64,000 bases of DNA from Roseospirillum parvum (GTDB lineage Bacteria > Pseudomonadota > Alphaproteobacteria > Rhodospirillales > Rhodospirillaceae), in NCBI RefSeq assembly GCF_900100455.1, contig NZ_FNCV01000008.1, forward strand, positions 62,001-126,000, in the 5' to 3' direction. Numbering within the stretch: position 1 is the first letter of the stretch; every line of letters starts with the position of its first letter. Both the position numbers and the translations under genes were made by a program. The notes below the pieces were generated by a model that saw only the letters and a program-made list of their open reading frames with translations, was not told the origin of the DNA and did not search any database. Shown here one piece after another: positions 37,206-47,345 of this stretch.

Positions 37206-37919
37206 CTACACCTGGCGGTCGACGCCCTCCGCGGCCTCGGCCTCGGTGTTGGCCTCGCGCTTCGGTCCACCGCGCGAGACCACCACCATGGCCGGGCGCA
37301 GCAGGCGGTCGTTCAGCAGGTAGCCTTCCTGCATCACCTGGACCACGGTGCCGTGCGGCTTTTCGGGCTGCTCGATCTCCTGGATCGCCTGATGCAGGTT
37401 GGGATCGAACGGCTGCTCCAGGCTTTCCAGGCGGCTGACGCCGTGGCGCGACAGGACCTGTTGCAGCTCGCTGGCGGTCATCTCGACACCGACCGCCAGA
37501 TTCTTGACGTCCTGGTTGGCCTCGCGCACCGCCGGCGGGGCGGCGAGCAGGGCGCGCTCCAGATTGTCGGCCACCCCGAGCAGCGCCTTGGCGAAGTTGG
37601 AGATGGCGTACTTGGCGTTGTCCTCGATGCGCTTGTCGGCCCGGCGCTGGACGTTCTGGGCTTCGGCCAGGGCGGCCAGACGCTCGGCCTTGGCCTGATC
37701 GAGGGCGGCCTCGACGGCGGCCAGACGCTCGCTCAGGGCGCCGAGGCGGCTTTCCGGGTCTTCGGGCGCGGTGGCCTCGGCGGGCGCTTCGGCGGAAGCG
37801 GCCGCGCCCGGCGTCTGCGGAGCGGTTTCGGGGGCCGTCTCGGCGGCGGGGGCCTCGGCGTCCTCGGGAGCCTTGTGGCTGGCGGGGTCGGGGGTCGGCG
37901 TGTCGCTGGGATGGGCCAT
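37206..37919 (-). CDS. grpE: Nucleotide exchange factor GrpE
   Basis: A 237-residue DnaK co-chaperone. A ~75-residue Ala/Pro/Glu-rich N-terminal extension is followed by a long coiled coil (about 60-105), AISNFAKALLGVADNLERAL and the C-terminal beta domain PFDPNLHQAIQEIEQPEKPHGTVVQVMQEGYLLNDRLLRPAMVVVS. Start ATG at 37919; the frame is open much further upstream but there it overlaps hrcA antisense of its conserved sequence. Follows hrcA by 41 bases. Confidence 0.96.
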   Translation of the reverse strand: MAHPSDTPTPDPASHKAPEDAEAPAAETAPETAPQTPGAAASAEAPAEATAPEDPESRLGALSERLAAVEAALDQAKAERLAALAEAQNVQRRADKRIEDNAKYAISNFAKALLGVADNLERALLAAPPAVREANQDVKNLAVGVEMTASELQQVLSRHGVSRLESLEQPFDPNLHQAIQEIEQPEKPHGTVVQVMQEGYLLNDRLLRPAMVVVSRGGPKREANTEAEAAEGVDRQV

Positions 37920-37960
37920 GGTTGGACTGGGGTCTCTCTTGGGTTCGGGGGGTGGCGGGG

Positions 37961-39022
37961 TCAGCCGATCAGGCGGCCGATGACCTTGGCGGTGTAGTCG
38001 ACCAGGGGAATGATGCGGGCGTAGTTGAGGCGGGTCGGGCCGATCACGCCGATGGCGCCGATCACCTCGTGGTTGGTGTTCTGATAGGGAGCCACGATCA
38101 TGCTGCATCCGGCCGAGGCGAACAACTGGTTCTCCGAGCCGATGAAGATCTGCACGCCTTCGCCCTGGTGGGCCAGATCGAGCAGCTTCAGCATGTGCTC
38201 GCGGGTTTCCAGGGCCTCGAACAGGCCGCGGATGCGCTCCAGGTCCTCGCCGGCCTGGATGTCGTTCAGAAGGTGGGCCTGGCCGCGCACGATCAGGGCG
38301 CCGTCGTTGCCTTCGCTGCTCCAGGTGGCGAGGCCGGCCTCGACCACCCGGCGGGTCAGGGCGTCGAGCTGGGCCTGGCGGCTTTCCAGCTCGTCCAGCA
38401 CCTGTTGGCGGGCCTCGGCCAGGGTCCGGTTGCCGAGTCTGGCGGCCAGGTAGTTGCTGGCCTCGCGCAGGGCCGAGGGGGGCAGGTCGGGGGGCAGCTC
38501 GATCAGCCGGTTTTCCACCACCCCGGTGTCGGAGACCAGCACGACCAGGGCGCGGCCCGGGCCGAGGTGGACGAACTCGATGTGTTTCAGGCCGGATTCG
38601 CGCTTCGGCGCCACCACCAGACCGGCGCAGCGGGCCAGCCCGGACAGGGTGGCGATGGCCTGGGTCAGGGCGTCCTCGACGCTTTTGCCGGCGGTGCGGC
38701 ACATCTCGTCCAGGCGCTGGCGCTCCGGCTCGTCCAGCTTGCCGCCGATCTCGAGCAGGCCGGAGACGAACATCTTCAGGCCCTTCTCGGTGGGCAGGCG
38801 GCCGGCCGAGGTGTGCGGCGAAAAGAGCAGGCCGGCATCCTCCAGGTCGGCCATCACGTTGCGGATGGTGGCCGGCGACAGATGGGTTTCCAGCCGCCGC
38901 GACACGGTGCGCGAGCCGACCGGTTCGCCGGACTCCACGTAGGCGTCGACGATCAGTTGGAAGATCTCGGCCGATCGGCTGTTCAGCTCGACCAGCGGGG
39001 GCGGCGGCGTGGGGATGGTCAT
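37961..39022 (-). CDS. hrcA: Heat-inducible transcriptional repressor HrcA
   Basis: A 353-residue repressor of groE/dnaK-type operons. N-terminal winged helix ([52 protein letters not shown]), then the GAF-like domain and C-terminal [31 protein letters not shown]. Operon hrcA-grpE, divergent from rph. No CIRCE element was found in the 154-base gap to rph, so the operon may not be self-repressed. ATG at 39022. Confidence 0.96.
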   Translation of the reverse strand: MTIPTPPPPLVELNSRSAEIFQLIVDAYVESGEPVGSRTVSRRLETHLSPATIRNVMADLEDAGLLFSPHTSAGRLPTEKGLKMFVSGLLEIGGKLDEPERQRLDEMCRTAGKSVEDALTQAIATLSGLARCAGLVVAPKRESGLKHIEFVHLGPGRALVVLVSDTGVVENRLIELPPDLPPSALREASNYLAARLGNRTLAEARQQVLDELESRQAQLDALTRRVVEAGLATWSSEGNDGALIVRGQAHLLNDIQAGEDLERIRGLFEALETREHMLKLLDLAHQGEGVQIFIGSENQLFASAGCSMIVAPYQNTNHEVIGAIGVIGPTRLNYARIIPLVDYTAKVIGRLIG

Positions 39023-39176
39023 GGCGGCGTGGCTGGGATGGAAAACGGCGTCCCGAGAGTTAGGGCGCGGCGGCCGTTCCGTCAATCTGTCGGCCTGGGC
39101 GGTTACCCTGGACGCCAGCGCCCGGACGCGCTATACGCCGCCCGCACCCCCCACCTTCCTGCCAGCGAGCCCCGCC

Positions 39177-39902
39177 ATGAGACCGTCCGGCCGTGCCGTC
39201 GACCAACTGCGCCCCGTCAGCCTGGAAACCGGCGTCAACCGCCATGCCGAGGGATCGTGCCTGATCGGCTTCGGGGAGACCCGGGTGCTCTGCCTGGCCA
39301 GCGTGGAAGAGCGCGTGCCCCCGTGGCTGCGGGGCCAGGGGCGCGGCTGGGTGACCGCCGAATACGGCATGTTGCCGCGCTCCACCGGCAGCCGCACCCC
39401 GCGCGAGGCGGCGCGCGGCAAGCAGAGCGGTCGGACCCAGGAAATCCAGCGTCTGATCGGGCGCAGCCTGCGCGCCGTGGTCGACCTCCAGGCGCTGGGC
39501 GAGGTGCAGATCACCGTCGATTGCGACGTGCTGCAGGCCGATGGCGGCACCCGCACCGCCTCGGTGACCGGGGGGTATGTGGCTTTGGCCCTGGCCATAG
39601 ACCACCTGCGCGCCGCCGGCACCCTGAGCGTCGATCCGCTGCGCGATCATGTGGCCGCCGTGTCCTGCGGGCTGTATCAGGGGCAGGCGGTGCTCGACCT
39701 GGATTACGCCGAGGATTCCAACGCCGAGGCCGATGCCAATTTCGTGCTCGCCGGGCAGGGCGGGATTGTCGAGATCCAGGGCACGGCCGAGGACAGCCCG
39801 TTCGCGCCCGACGCCTTCGACGCCATGTTTGCCCTGGCCCGCAAAGGCATCACCGAGCTGGTGGCGGCCCAGGCCGAGGCGCTGGCCAAGGCGCGGGCCT
39901 GA
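39177..39902 (+). CDS. rph: Ribonuclease PH
   Basis: A 241-residue phosphorolytic 3-prime exoribonuclease that trims tRNA precursors. [39 protein letters not shown] and [17 protein letters not shown] are diagnostic; the phosphate-binding [20 protein letters not shown] is intact. ATG at 39177, divergent from hrcA. Confidence 0.97.
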   Translation: MRPSGRAVDQLRPVSLETGVNRHAEGSCLIGFGETRVLCLASVEERVPPWLRGQGRGWVTAEYGMLPRSTGSRTPREAARGKQSGRTQEIQRLIGRSLRAVVDLQALGEVQITVDCDVLQADGGTRTASVTGGYVALALAIDHLRAAGTLSVDPLRDHVAAVSCGLYQGQAVLDLDYAEDSNAEADANFVLAGQGGIVEIQGTAEDSPFAPDAFDAMFALARKGITELVAAQAEALAKARA

Positions 39903-40274
39903 GCCGGAAACGGCGCGCCATGCTGTCCGGGGGTTGACGGACCCCGGGGGCTTGGGTAACTGTTGAGCCGTGGCGCCCCGCGTGAACGGGCGCGCCGGCC
40001 TGTCTTCCCTGATCAGCGACACTCCGCGACCACCCCCCCTCCGATCCCGGTCCACCAGGGCGACCGGCCGTGGCGCCATTCCAAGGCGCGGCGGAGATTC
40101 CAGGTCCGGATCCGCTTCTCCCCCCTTTCGGGGCGCTCCGCCCCACCTCCCGGTTGTTTTTCCACGCCGAGTTGGCCGTTCGACAAGGCCTGTTCCGGAT
40201 CGGCGCCGGGATTCCTTCCCGCCACCCTCTCCCGGGCCTTTTGGGGCCCATTTCGTTCACGGACTCCCTCTCCC
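39903..40274 (+). promoter_or_regulatory. Long leader region upstream of rho
   Basis: 372 bases without a credible gene. It contains hairpins at 39973-39993 (gcgccc arms) and 40130-40144 (ggggcg arms), and C/T-rich plus-strand stretches such as those around 40110-40130. Long leaders that allow Rho to attenuate its own transcript are known in other bacteria; that role here is inference. The frame upstream of rho is open but has no conserved sequence. Confidence 0.4.
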
Positions 40275-41531
40275 ATGCAGTTGCAGCAGTTGAAGCAGAA
40301 GTCGCCGGCGGACCTGTTGGCCTTCGCCGAGGAACTCGAGGTCGAAAACGCCAGCAGCCTGCGCAAGCAGGACATGATGTTCGCCATCCTGAAAGCCCTG
40401 GCGGAACGCGACACCGCGATCTATGGCGGCGGGGTGCTGGAGATCCTTCAGGATGGCTTCGGCTTCCTGCGCTCGCCCGAGGCCAACTACCTGCCCGGGC
40501 CAGACGACATCTACGTGTCGCCAAGCCAGGTGCGACGCTTCGGCCTGCGCACCGGTGACACCGTGGAAGGGGAAATCCGCGCTCCCAAGGACGGCGAGCG
40601 CTACTTCGCCCTGCTCAAGCTGAACACGGTGAACTTCGAGGCGCCGGAGGCGGTGCGCCACCGCATCAACTTCGACAACCTGACCCCGCTGTATCCCGAT
40701 CAGCGGCTGCGTCTGGAGCTGGACGACCCGACGACCAGGGATCGCACCGGCCGGGTGATCGACCTCATCACCCCCATCGGCAAGGGGCAGCGCGCTCTGA
40801 TCACCGCCCCGCCGCGTACCGGCAAGACGATGATTCTCCAGAACATCGCCCACTCCATCGCGACCAACCACCCGGAGTGCTACCTGATCGTCCTGCTCAT
40901 CGACGAGCGGCCGGAAGAGGTGACCGACATGGCCCGCTCGGTGCGCGGCGAGGTGGTTTCCTCGACCTTCGACGAGCCGGCGGCGCGCCACGTGCAGGTG
41001 GCCGAAATGGTGATCGAAAAGGCCAAGCGGCTGGTCGAGCACAAGCGGGACGTGGTGATCCTGCTCGACTCCATCACCCGTCTGGCCCGGGCCTACAACA
41101 CCGTGGTCCCGAGCTCGGGCAAGGTGCTGACCGGTGGCGTGGATGCCAACGCCCTGCAGCGGCCGAAGCGCTTCTTCGGCGCGGCGCGGAACATCGAGGA
41201 AGGCGGCTCGCTGACCATCTGTGCCACCGCCCTGGTCGATACCGGGTCGCGCATGGACGAGGTGATCTTCGAGGAGTTCAAGGGCACCGGCAACTCGGAG
41301 CTGATCCTGGATCGCAAGCTGTCGGACAAGCGGACCTTCCCGGCCATCGACATCACCCGTTCTGGCACCCGCAAGGAAGAACTGCTGGTCCGCAAGGATG
41401 TGCTCTCTAAGATGTGGGTTCTGCGGCGGATTCTCATGCCCATGGGCGTGCAGGATGCCATGGAGTTCTTGCTCGATAAGATGAAGCACACGAAGAATAA
41501 CGAAGATTTCTTCGAAAGCATGAATACATAA
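40275..41531 (+). CDS. rho: Transcription termination factor Rho
   Basis: A 418-residue hexameric RNA helicase, the normal Rho length. N-terminal helical [27 protein letters not shown], cold-shock RNA-binding region with [28 protein letters not shown], Walker [22 protein letters not shown] and the Q/R-loop region with [18 protein letters not shown] at 40275. Followed by an intrinsic terminator. Confidence 0.98.
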   Translation: MQLQQLKQKSPADLLAFAEELEVENASSLRKQDMMFAILKALAERDTAIYGGGVLEILQDGFGFLRSPEANYLPGPDDIYVSPSQVRRFGLRTGDTVEGEIRAPKDGERYFALLKLNTVNFEAPEAVRHRINFDNLTPLYPDQRLRLELDDPTTRDRTGRVIDLITPIGKGQRALITAPPRTGKTMILQNIAHSIATNHPECYLIVLLIDERPEEVTDMARSVRGEVVSSTFDEPAARHVQVAEMVIEKAKRLVEHKRDVVILLDSITRLARAYNTVVPSSGKVLTGGVDANALQRPKRFFGAARNIEEGGSLTICATALVDTGSRMDEVIFEEFKGTGNSELILDRKLSDKRTFPAIDITRSGTRKEELLVRKDVLSKMWVLRRILMPMGVQDAMEFLLDKMKHTKNNEDFFESMNT

Positions 41532-41534
41532 GAG

Positions 41535-41562
41535 AAAAGGCCGCCCGGAGAGGCGGCCTTTT
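41535..41562 (+). terminator. Intrinsic terminator after rho
   Basis: aaaaggccgcc and aggcggcctttt pair around cgg, giving an 11-base stem ending in a T-run directly after the rho stop codon. Confidence 0.92.
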
Positions 41563-41599
41563 ACTTTCAGGGAGTGAGGGTGCCGAGGGAGCACGCCGA

Positions 41600-41615
41600 T
41601 GTTTCACGTGGAACA
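41600..41615. promoter_or_regulatory. parS centromere-like site 1
   Basis: TGTTTCACGTGGAACA fits the 16-base parS consensus TGTTTCACGTGNAACA bound by chromosomal ParB. It lies between the rho terminator and the convergent quinone oxidoreductase gene, 9 kb from parAB. Confidence 0.9.
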
Positions 41616-41672
41616 CTCGGGCGCGATCCATCCCCGTGGGAGGCGTGGTTCACCACAGCAGGGGCGGCGGTG

Positions 41673-42650
41673 TCAGGGTAGCAGAATCGTGGAGCCGGTT
41701 GTCCGGCGGCCCTCCAGGTCGGCATGGGCGCGCGCCGCCTCGGCCAGCGGGTAGGTCTGACCCACCTCGATCCGCACGGCGCCCGATTCGACCACCTGGA
41801 ACAGGGCCTGCGCCAGGCCTTCCAGTTCGGCCCGGGTGGCGGTGTAGTCCATCAGCTTGGGACGGGTGAGGAACAGCGAGCCCTTGTTGGTCAGGGTCAG
41901 CGGGTCAAGCGGAGGAACGGCGCCAGACGCGTTGCCGAAGGTGACCATGGTGCCAAGGCGGGCCAGGCAGTCCAGGGAATCCTCGAACAAGGCCTTGCCG
42001 ACGCCGTCGTAGACCACCGGGACACCGGCGCCGTCGGTGATCTCATGGACGCGGGCCTTGAGGTCTTCCTGGCTGAGGTCGATGACATGGGCATAGCCGT
42101 GGGCGGCGGCCAGCGGCACCTTGGCGGCGCTGCCCACGGTGCCGATGGGTGTGGCGCCAAGGTGGCGCAGCCATTGCCCGGCGATCAGCCCGACACCCCC
42201 GGCGGCGGCATGGACGAGAACCGGCATCCCGGCTTCGACCCGGAAGGTGCGGGTGAGCAGATAGGCCACGGTCATGCCGCGCAGCATCATGCCGGCGGCC
42301 TGGGTGTGGTTGATGCGCGGCGGCAGTTTGACCAGCTTGGCGGCGGGTACCACCACCTCGTCGGCATAGGCGCCAAGCGGGCCGGTGCCGTAGGCCACCC
42401 GGTCGCCGGGGGCAAGGTCGCTCACCGCGGCGCCGACCGCGACCACCTCGCCGGCTCCCTCCAGCCCCAGGCCGCTGGGCAGACCGGGGAGTGGGTAGAG
42501 GCCGCTGCGATGATAGGTGTCGATGTAATTGACGCCGATGGCCCGGTGACGCAGGTGGACATCCTCGGGCCCGATGGGCGGCAGCGGGGTGTCTTCCAGC
42601 GCAAGAACCTCGGGGCCACCGGTCTGGTGGAAGCGAATGGCACGGGGCAT
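41673..42650 (-). CDS. qorA: NADPH:quinone oxidoreductase (QorA-like, zinc-independent MDR family)
   Basis: A 325-residue medium-chain reductase. N-terminal GroES-like fold MPRAIRFHQTGGPEVLALEDTPLPP, then INYIDTYHRSGLY-type QOR motif (VNYIDTYHRSGLYPL), Rossmann AAAGGVGLIAGQWLRHLGA and the C-terminus PLAEAARAHADLEGRRTTGSTILLP. Zinc ligands of alcohol dehydrogenases are absent. Precedes ogt on the minus strand with a 30-base gap from it. ATG at 42650. Confidence 0.92.
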   Translation of the reverse strand: MPRAIRFHQTGGPEVLALEDTPLPPIGPEDVHLRHRAIGVNYIDTYHRSGLYPLPGLPSGLGLEGAGEVVAVGAAVSDLAPGDRVAYGTGPLGAYADEVVVPAAKLVKLPPRINHTQAAGMMLRGMTVAYLLTRTFRVEAGMPVLVHAAAGGVGLIAGQWLRHLGATPIGTVGSAAKVPLAAAHGYAHVIDLSQEDLKARVHEITDGAGVPVVYDGVGKALFEDSLDCLARLGTMVTFGNASGAVPPLDPLTLTNKGSLFLTRPKLMDYTATRAELEGLAQALFQVVESGAVRIEVGQTYPLAEAARAHADLEGRRTTGSTILLP

Positions 42651-42680
42651 GGGTGCAATCCTTACTGAAAACGGCGGGCC

Positions 42681-43151
42681 TTACTGAAAACGGCTGGGGT
42701 CGAGGCCGGGGACTCCTTCCCGGCGCAGCAGTTCGTATTTGGTGGCCAGACCCCAACCGCCGGAGTAGCCCCCTGCCTGGCCGTCTCGGGCCAGGACGCG
42801 GTGGCAGGGGATCAGGATCGGCAAGGGGTTGCGTCCGCAGGCGCCCCCGACCGCGCGGGGCGAGCTTTGCAGGGTGGCGGCCAGATCGCCATAGGTTTGG
42901 GTCTGGCCCCAGGGGATCTCGCTCATGGCCGCCCAGACGCGCCGCTGAAAGGCTGTGCCGCCTGGATCCAGGGGCAGGTCGAAGGCCGTGAGGCGACCGT
43001 CGAAGTAGGCCTCCAATTGGGCGCGGGCTTCTGTCAGCAGGGGTGTTTCGGTGCCGTCGGGAACCCAGCCCCAGTCAAGCGAGACAAGGCGGCCGCCTTC
43101 TTCATGCAGGGTCAGATGATCGACGGGAGAGAACACACTGAGGTGGGGCAT
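42681..43151 (-). CDS. ogt: Methylated-DNA--protein-cysteine methyltransferase
   Basis: A 156-residue suicide DNA-repair protein removing O6-methyl from guanine. Acceptor Cys116 is in ILIPCHRVL; the helix before it reads FQRRVWAAMSEIPWGQTQTYGDLA. AVGGACGRNPLP replaces the more common AVGxAxxxNP, still preserving the Arg/Asn positions. ATG at 43151. Gap of 30 bases to the DUF255 gene upstream. Confidence 0.95.
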   Translation of the reverse strand: MPHLSVFSPVDHLTLHEEGGRLVSLDWGWVPDGTETPLLTEARAQLEAYFDGRLTAFDLPLDPGGTAFQRRVWAAMSEIPWGQTQTYGDLAATLQSSPRAVGGACGRNPLPILIPCHRVLARDGQAGGYSGGWGLATKYELLRREGVPGLDPSRFQ

Positions 43152-43181
43152 GTCCTTGCTGGCTCCGAGGAGGCGGGGGGG

Positions 43182-45212
43182 TCAGGCGCCGGCGAGGGCG
43201 GCGTCCAGAGCTTCCACGGAGTGTAGCGGTGGTTGGCAGGTGCCGCCACGGCACAGGTGAACGGTCACGCCGTGGCCGTTGCCGGTGCGACCGGCGGCGG
43301 GGTGGCTCGGGGGGACGGGGGCCTGGTCGGTGCCGCTCAGAATCAGGGCTTCCGGCACCCGGGTGAGCACGCGGCGGTGCAGGTGTGCCCGATCTTCCGG
43401 GGTGCCGCCGATGAGAATGGCCTCGACCGGGGCGTTCAGCGCCAACACCCCTGTGAGGAAGGTAACCGAGAAGGGGAACTGCTTCAGGGCCGCCGTGCCC
43501 ATGGCATCGACCAGTCGGCGGGCACGGTCCTCGTGGACCGCGTTGCCGGTCAGATGCGCCAGGGCGGCAAGGACGTGAAGCAGGGTTCCGTTGCCGCATG
43601 GCACGGGGTTGTCGGCAATGGTCTTGGTCCGGGCGATCAGGTCGTCGGCGCCGGCGGCGGTGAAGAAGTATCCACCGTCCAGCGGGTCCCAGAACTCCGC
43701 GTTGGCAACCTCGACCCATGCCTCGGCGGCATTCAGATAGCGGGCCTCGCCAGTGGCCTGATGGAGCATCAGCGCGGCGCGCGCCATGTTGGCGTAGTCA
43801 TCGAGCGTGGCCGTGGCGGAGGCCCGCCCGGCCCGGTAGCTGTGGGCCAGGCGGTTGTCCGGGCGGCCACAAAGCTGAACGACGCCGTCGAAGGCCCGTG
43901 TCGCCAGGGCGATCCACTCGGGCCGCTCGAAGATCAGACCGGCCCGGGTGAGGGCGGCGATCATCAGGCCGTTCCAGTCGGCCAGGACCTTGTCGTCGCG
44001 GGCCGGCGGTGTCCGCCCGTTCCGGATTTCCAGCAGGCGTGCCCGGTCGGCGGCGTAGGGGTCGACTCCCCCCGGGCGAAGTCCTTCCGAAAGGGGCCCG
44101 TGGTTGCGCCGCAGGATGTTGCGGCCCTCCCAGTTGCCGCGGCTGGAGACATCATAGGCCGTCTTGAAGGCGCCGGCCCGGGGACCGAGCGCCCGGTCGA
44201 TCTCGGCGGCGTTCCAGACGTAGAAACGTCCCTCCTCGCCCTCGCTGTCGGCGTCGAGGGCGGCGGCGAAGGTGCCGGAGTCGGTGAGCATCTCGCGGGT
44301 CAGCCAGTCGACGGTTTCGGCAACCCGGGCGGCATACAGGGGGCTGCCGGTGGTTGCCCAGACGGTTCCCAGCACCTCGATCATCAGGGCGTTGTCGTAG
44401 AGCATTTTCTCGAAATGGGGGACGAGCCAGATCTCGTCGGTGGCGTAGCGCGCGAACCCGCCGCCGAGGTGATCGTAGATGCCGCCCTGGCAGATGTTGT
44501 CCAGGGTGGTCAGCACGGCACGGGCCAGGTCAGCATTGCCCTGGCGCAGATACATCCGCCACAGGAAGCCGAAGACATGGGGCATGGGGAACTTGGGGGC
44601 GCCGGCCAGGCCGCCGTGGATCGGGTCGATATGGGGCAGCAGGCCGTCCGCGGCCTGGCGCAACAGGTCGGGGCAGAGGTTCAATTCCTCGGCCGAGTTG
44701 CCGACTTCGTGGGCCCGCCTGGTCAGGGCGTCGGTCAGCGCCGCGGCATTGTGCGCCACCTTGTCTGGCGAGTCCCGATAGATGCGGGCGATCTCCCGCA
44801 GCACCGAGGCGAAGCCCGGGCGCCCGAAGCGGGCCTGCCGGGGAAAGTAGGTGCCACCCCAGAAGGGCCGCCCATCCGGCGTCAGGAACATGGTCAGGGG
44901 CCAGCCTCCGGGTTGCTCCATCATGGCCAGGGCGCGTTGGTAGATGGCGTCGAGATCGGGTCGTTCCTCCCGATCAACCTTGATGTTGACGAACAGATCA
45001 TTCATCAGCCCGGCGATCTGGGAATCCTCGAAGCTCTCATGGGCCATTACGTGGCACCAGTGGCAGGCGGCATAGCCGACCGACAGCAGGATTGGCCGGT
45101 TTAGGCGCCGGGCTTCGGCCAGGGCGGTGGCATCCCAGGGGTGCCAGTGGACCGGGTTGTCCCGATGCTGAAGCAGGTAAGGGCTGGTCTCTGCGGCCAG
45201 ACGATTGGACAT
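43182..45212 (-). CDS. DUF255/thioredoxin-domain protein (YyaL family)
   Basis: A 676-residue two-part protein. The N-terminal ~160 residues are a thioredoxin-like DUF255 domain beginning [26 protein letters not shown] with a CxxC pair (Cys50, Cys53) in [11 protein letters not shown]. The remainder is a six-hairpin glycosidase-like toroid ([45 protein letters not shown]). The family is widespread but without a settled reaction. ATG at 45212. The 160-base gap to the divergent DUF6489 gene presumably holds both promoters. Confidence 0.92.
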   Translation of the reverse strand: MSNRLAAETSPYLLQHRDNPVHWHPWDATALAEARRLNRPILLSVGYAACHWCHVMAHESFEDSQIAGLMNDLFVNIKVDREERPDLDAIYQRALAMMEQPGGWPLTMFLTPDGRPFWGGTYFPRQARFGRPGFASVLREIARIYRDSPDKVAHNAAALTDALTRRAHEVGNSAEELNLCPDLLRQAADGLLPHIDPIHGGLAGAPKFPMPHVFGFLWRMYLRQGNADLARAVLTTLDNICQGGIYDHLGGGFARYATDEIWLVPHFEKMLYDNALMIEVLGTVWATTGSPLYAARVAETVDWLTREMLTDSGTFAAALDADSEGEEGRFYVWNAAEIDRALGPRAGAFKTAYDVSSRGNWEGRNILRRNHGPLSEGLRPGGVDPYAADRARLLEIRNGRTPPARDDKVLADWNGLMIAALTRAGLIFERPEWIALATRAFDGVVQLCGRPDNRLAHSYRAGRASATATLDDYANMARAALMLHQATGEARYLNAAEAWVEVANAEFWDPLDGGYFFTAAGADDLIARTKTIADNPVPCGNGTLLHVLAALAHLTGNAVHEDRARRLVDAMGTAALKQFPFSVTFLTGVLALNAPVEAILIGGTPEDRAHLHRRVLTRVPEALILSGTDQAPVPPSHPAAGRTGNGHGVTVHLCRGGTCQPPLHSVEALDAALAGA

Positions 45213-45372
45213 GGGGTGCCGGGTCCTCGGGAGCGGGCGGATTGGCTTGGCAGCGCCGCGCCGGATGGCGGACCAGGCCCGGGCGAACGTTGCCTCGGCG
45301 GCGAACCTGACTTACTTTGGAGCCCCGCTCGGCCCCCGCAAGGGGCGGCGATGGCTTGGAAAATGGGCCGCC

Positions 45373-45633
45373 ATGAAGTTCACCATCGACATCGACTGCA
45401 CGCCGGAAGAGGCGCGCACCTTCCTGGGTCTGCCGGACGTGCAACCCATGCAGACAGCGCTCATGGACGAGGTTCAGGCGCGGCTGATGCATAGCCTGTC
45501 AGCGATGGATCCCGAAACCTTGTTCAAGACCTGGCTGCCGACCCAGGTTCATAGCCTGGACCAGTTTCAGAAGCTGTTCTGGTCGCAGATGTCGGCCCAA
45601 TTCGGTGGGCAGACTCGGCGCGACGAGGAGTGA
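45373..45633 (+). CDS. DUF6489-family small protein
   Basis: An 86-residue protein restricted to Alphaproteobacteria. MKFTIDIDCTPEEARTFLGLPDVQPMQ at the N-terminus is the family signature; no catalytic motif is visible. ATG at 45373. It is followed by the 2Fe-2S protein gene after 7 bases and mnmE, so it probably starts the mnmE-mnmG-rsmG-parAB transcription unit. Confidence 0.82.
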   Translation: MKFTIDIDCTPEEARTFLGLPDVQPMQTALMDEVQARLMHSLSAMDPETLFKTWLPTQVHSLDQFQKLFWSQMSAQFGGQTRRDEE

Positions 45634-45640
45634 GAGCGCA

Positions 45641-45994
45641 GTGTCCCGGCACCCGGACGATCCGCCCCTTTACTACGATCTGCATATCTTCTGCTGCACC
45701 AATGTCCGGCCGGAAGGTCACAGCCGGCCCTCTTGCGGGGCGGCGGGCTCGGCTGCCCTGCGGGACCACATGAAGGCAAGAGTGAAAGAACTCGGCCTGA
45801 CCGGAGTGCGGGTCAACTCCTCGGCCTGTCTGGATCGTTGCGAATCCGGTCCGGTTCTGGTGGTGTATCCGGAGGGGATCTGGTACCGCTGCACGTCGCC
45901 GGCCGAGATGGATGCGATTATCGAGCAGCACCTGGTTGCCAAGGGCCGGGCACGGTCGCTGATGCTCGATCAGGGCGATCCGGGGACGGAGTGA
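45641..45994 (+). CDS. Thioredoxin-like 2Fe-2S ferredoxin
   Basis: A 117-residue protein of the thioredoxin-like ferredoxin family. Four cysteines in the right spacing for a 2Fe-2S cluster are Cys19, Cys32, Cys63 and Cys67 (CTNVRPEGHSRPSC, then CLDRC), with VLVVYPEGIWY following as usual. Electron partner unknown. GTG start at 45641 is preceded by GAGGAG. Its stop overlaps the mnmE start (GTGA). Confidence 0.88.
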   Translation: MSRHPDDPPLYYDLHIFCCTNVRPEGHSRPSCGAAGSAALRDHMKARVKELGLTGVRVNSSACLDRCESGPVLVVYPEGIWYRCTSPAEMDAIIEQHLVAKGRARSLMLDQGDPGTE

Positions 45995-47331
45995 CCCGGG
46001 CGGCCACCATATTTGCCGAGGCCACGCCATCCGGGGCCGGGGCCCTGGCGGTGATCCGCATCTCCGGCCCACAGGCGCGGCAGACGCTGGGTCGTCTGGG
46101 CGCTTCGGTACCAGAACCGCGAAAAGCGGCCCTGCGCCATCTGAAGGGCGAGGATGGGCAGACGCTGGATCATGCTCTGGTGCTGTTTTTTCCCGGTCCG
46201 AACAGCTACACCGGCGAGGATGTCGTGGAGTTGCACGTCCATGGTGGGCGGGCGGTTCGGCGGGCGGTCCTTGGTGCCTTGGCCAGCATGCCCGGCGTTA
46301 CCCCGGCCGAGCCGGGCGCCTTTACGCGACGCGCCTTCGAGGCCGGGCGGTTGGACCTCACCCAGGCCGAGGCGGTGGCCGATCTGGTCGCCGCCGAGAC
46401 CGAGGCCCAGCGACGACAAGCCTTGCGTCAATTGGACGGCGGCCTGTCGGCGCGCAGCGAAGCGTGGCGGGAGGTCGTCCTCGGTGTGTTGGCCGACATG
46501 GAGGCTCACCTCGACTTTTCGGACGAGGCCGAGGTTGAGGCGTCGTCGCCGGCGGTTGCTGATCCGCTGACCAGGCTGCTCGGCGAAATCACGGAAGAGT
46601 TGGCTGCCGGGCACCGTGGCGAGCGGATTCGGGAGGGGATCGAGGTGGCGGTGGTTGGTCCGCCGAACGCCGGCAAGTCGTCCCTGGTCAACGCCTTGGC
46701 TCGCCGCGAGGTGGCCATCGTTGCCGACTCGCCGGGCACGACGCGGGATGTAATCGAGGTCAGCCTGGATCTGGGCGGGTTCGCCATCACCCTGTGCGAC
46801 ACGGCGGGTCTGCGCGAGACGACGGACACGGTCGAGAAAGAGGGCGTGCGCCGAGCGTTGGACCGTGCGGCGGCGGCGGACCTGTCGGTCATGGTGCTCT
46901 CCGGCCCGGAGATTGGCGAACTGTCGGCAGACCTTGAACGACATGCGGCGGCGGCTGATCTGGTGCTTGTGAACAAAGTGGACCTTCTGGAAAGGGTGCC
47001 GGCGGTCGTTGCCGGGCAACCGGCCATCCCGGTGTCGGTGCGAAGCGGGAAGGGCCTCGACCGTTTCGAGGAGGTGCTGGCGCAAACGGTCGCCGCGCGT
47101 TATGCCGACACCGTTGTCGCGGCCCCGGTGACACGCCTGCGACACCGGGATGCCCTGGAGCAAGCCGCGTCGGCTCTGGCGCGGGCATTGGGCGGAGACA
47201 TGGCGACAGCTCCGGAACTGGTGACCGAGGATGTTCGCTTGGCGGCCCGCCATCTTGGGCGGATCGCAGGCCGGGTTGATGTGGAAGATGTTCTGGACCG
47301 CATCTTCAGCGGGTTTTGTATTGGGAAGTAG
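45991..47331 (+). CDS. mnmE: tRNA modification GTPase MnmE (TrmE)
   Basis: A 446-residue GTPase that with MnmG makes cmnm5U34 in tRNA. N-terminal TrmE domain with SYTGEDVVELHVHGG, a helical domain, and a G-domain with G1 GPPNAGKS (223-230), DTAGLRETTD and NKVD; the C-terminal FCIGK (442-446) has the conserved Cys. GTG at 45991. Conserved neighbour of mnmG. Confidence 0.97.
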   Translation: MTRAATIFAEATPSGAGALAVIRISGPQARQTLGRLGASVPEPRKAALRHLKGEDGQTLDHALVLFFPGPNSYTGEDVVELHVHGGRAVRRAVLGALASMPGVTPAEPGAFTRRAFEAGRLDLTQAEAVADLVAAETEAQRRQALRQLDGGLSARSEAWREVVLGVLADMEAHLDFSDEAEVEASSPAVADPLTRLLGEITEELAAGHRGERIREGIEVAVVGPPNAGKSSLVNALARREVAIVADSPGTTRDVIEVSLDLGGFAITLCDTAGLRETTDTVEKEGVRRALDRAAAADLSVMVLSGPEIGELSADLERHAAAADLVLVNKVDLLERVPAVVAGQPAIPVSVRSGKGLDRFEEVLAQTVAARYADTVVAAPVTRLRHRDALEQAASALARALGGDMATAPELVTEDVRLAARHLGRIAGRVDVEDVLDRIFSGFCIGK

Positions 47332-47345
47332 GGCAAGGCAGTCCG

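Noticed and set aside
39023-39176. CIRCE operator upstream of hrcA
   Set aside because: No TTAGCACTC-N9-GAGTGCTAA-like sequence could be found in the gap.
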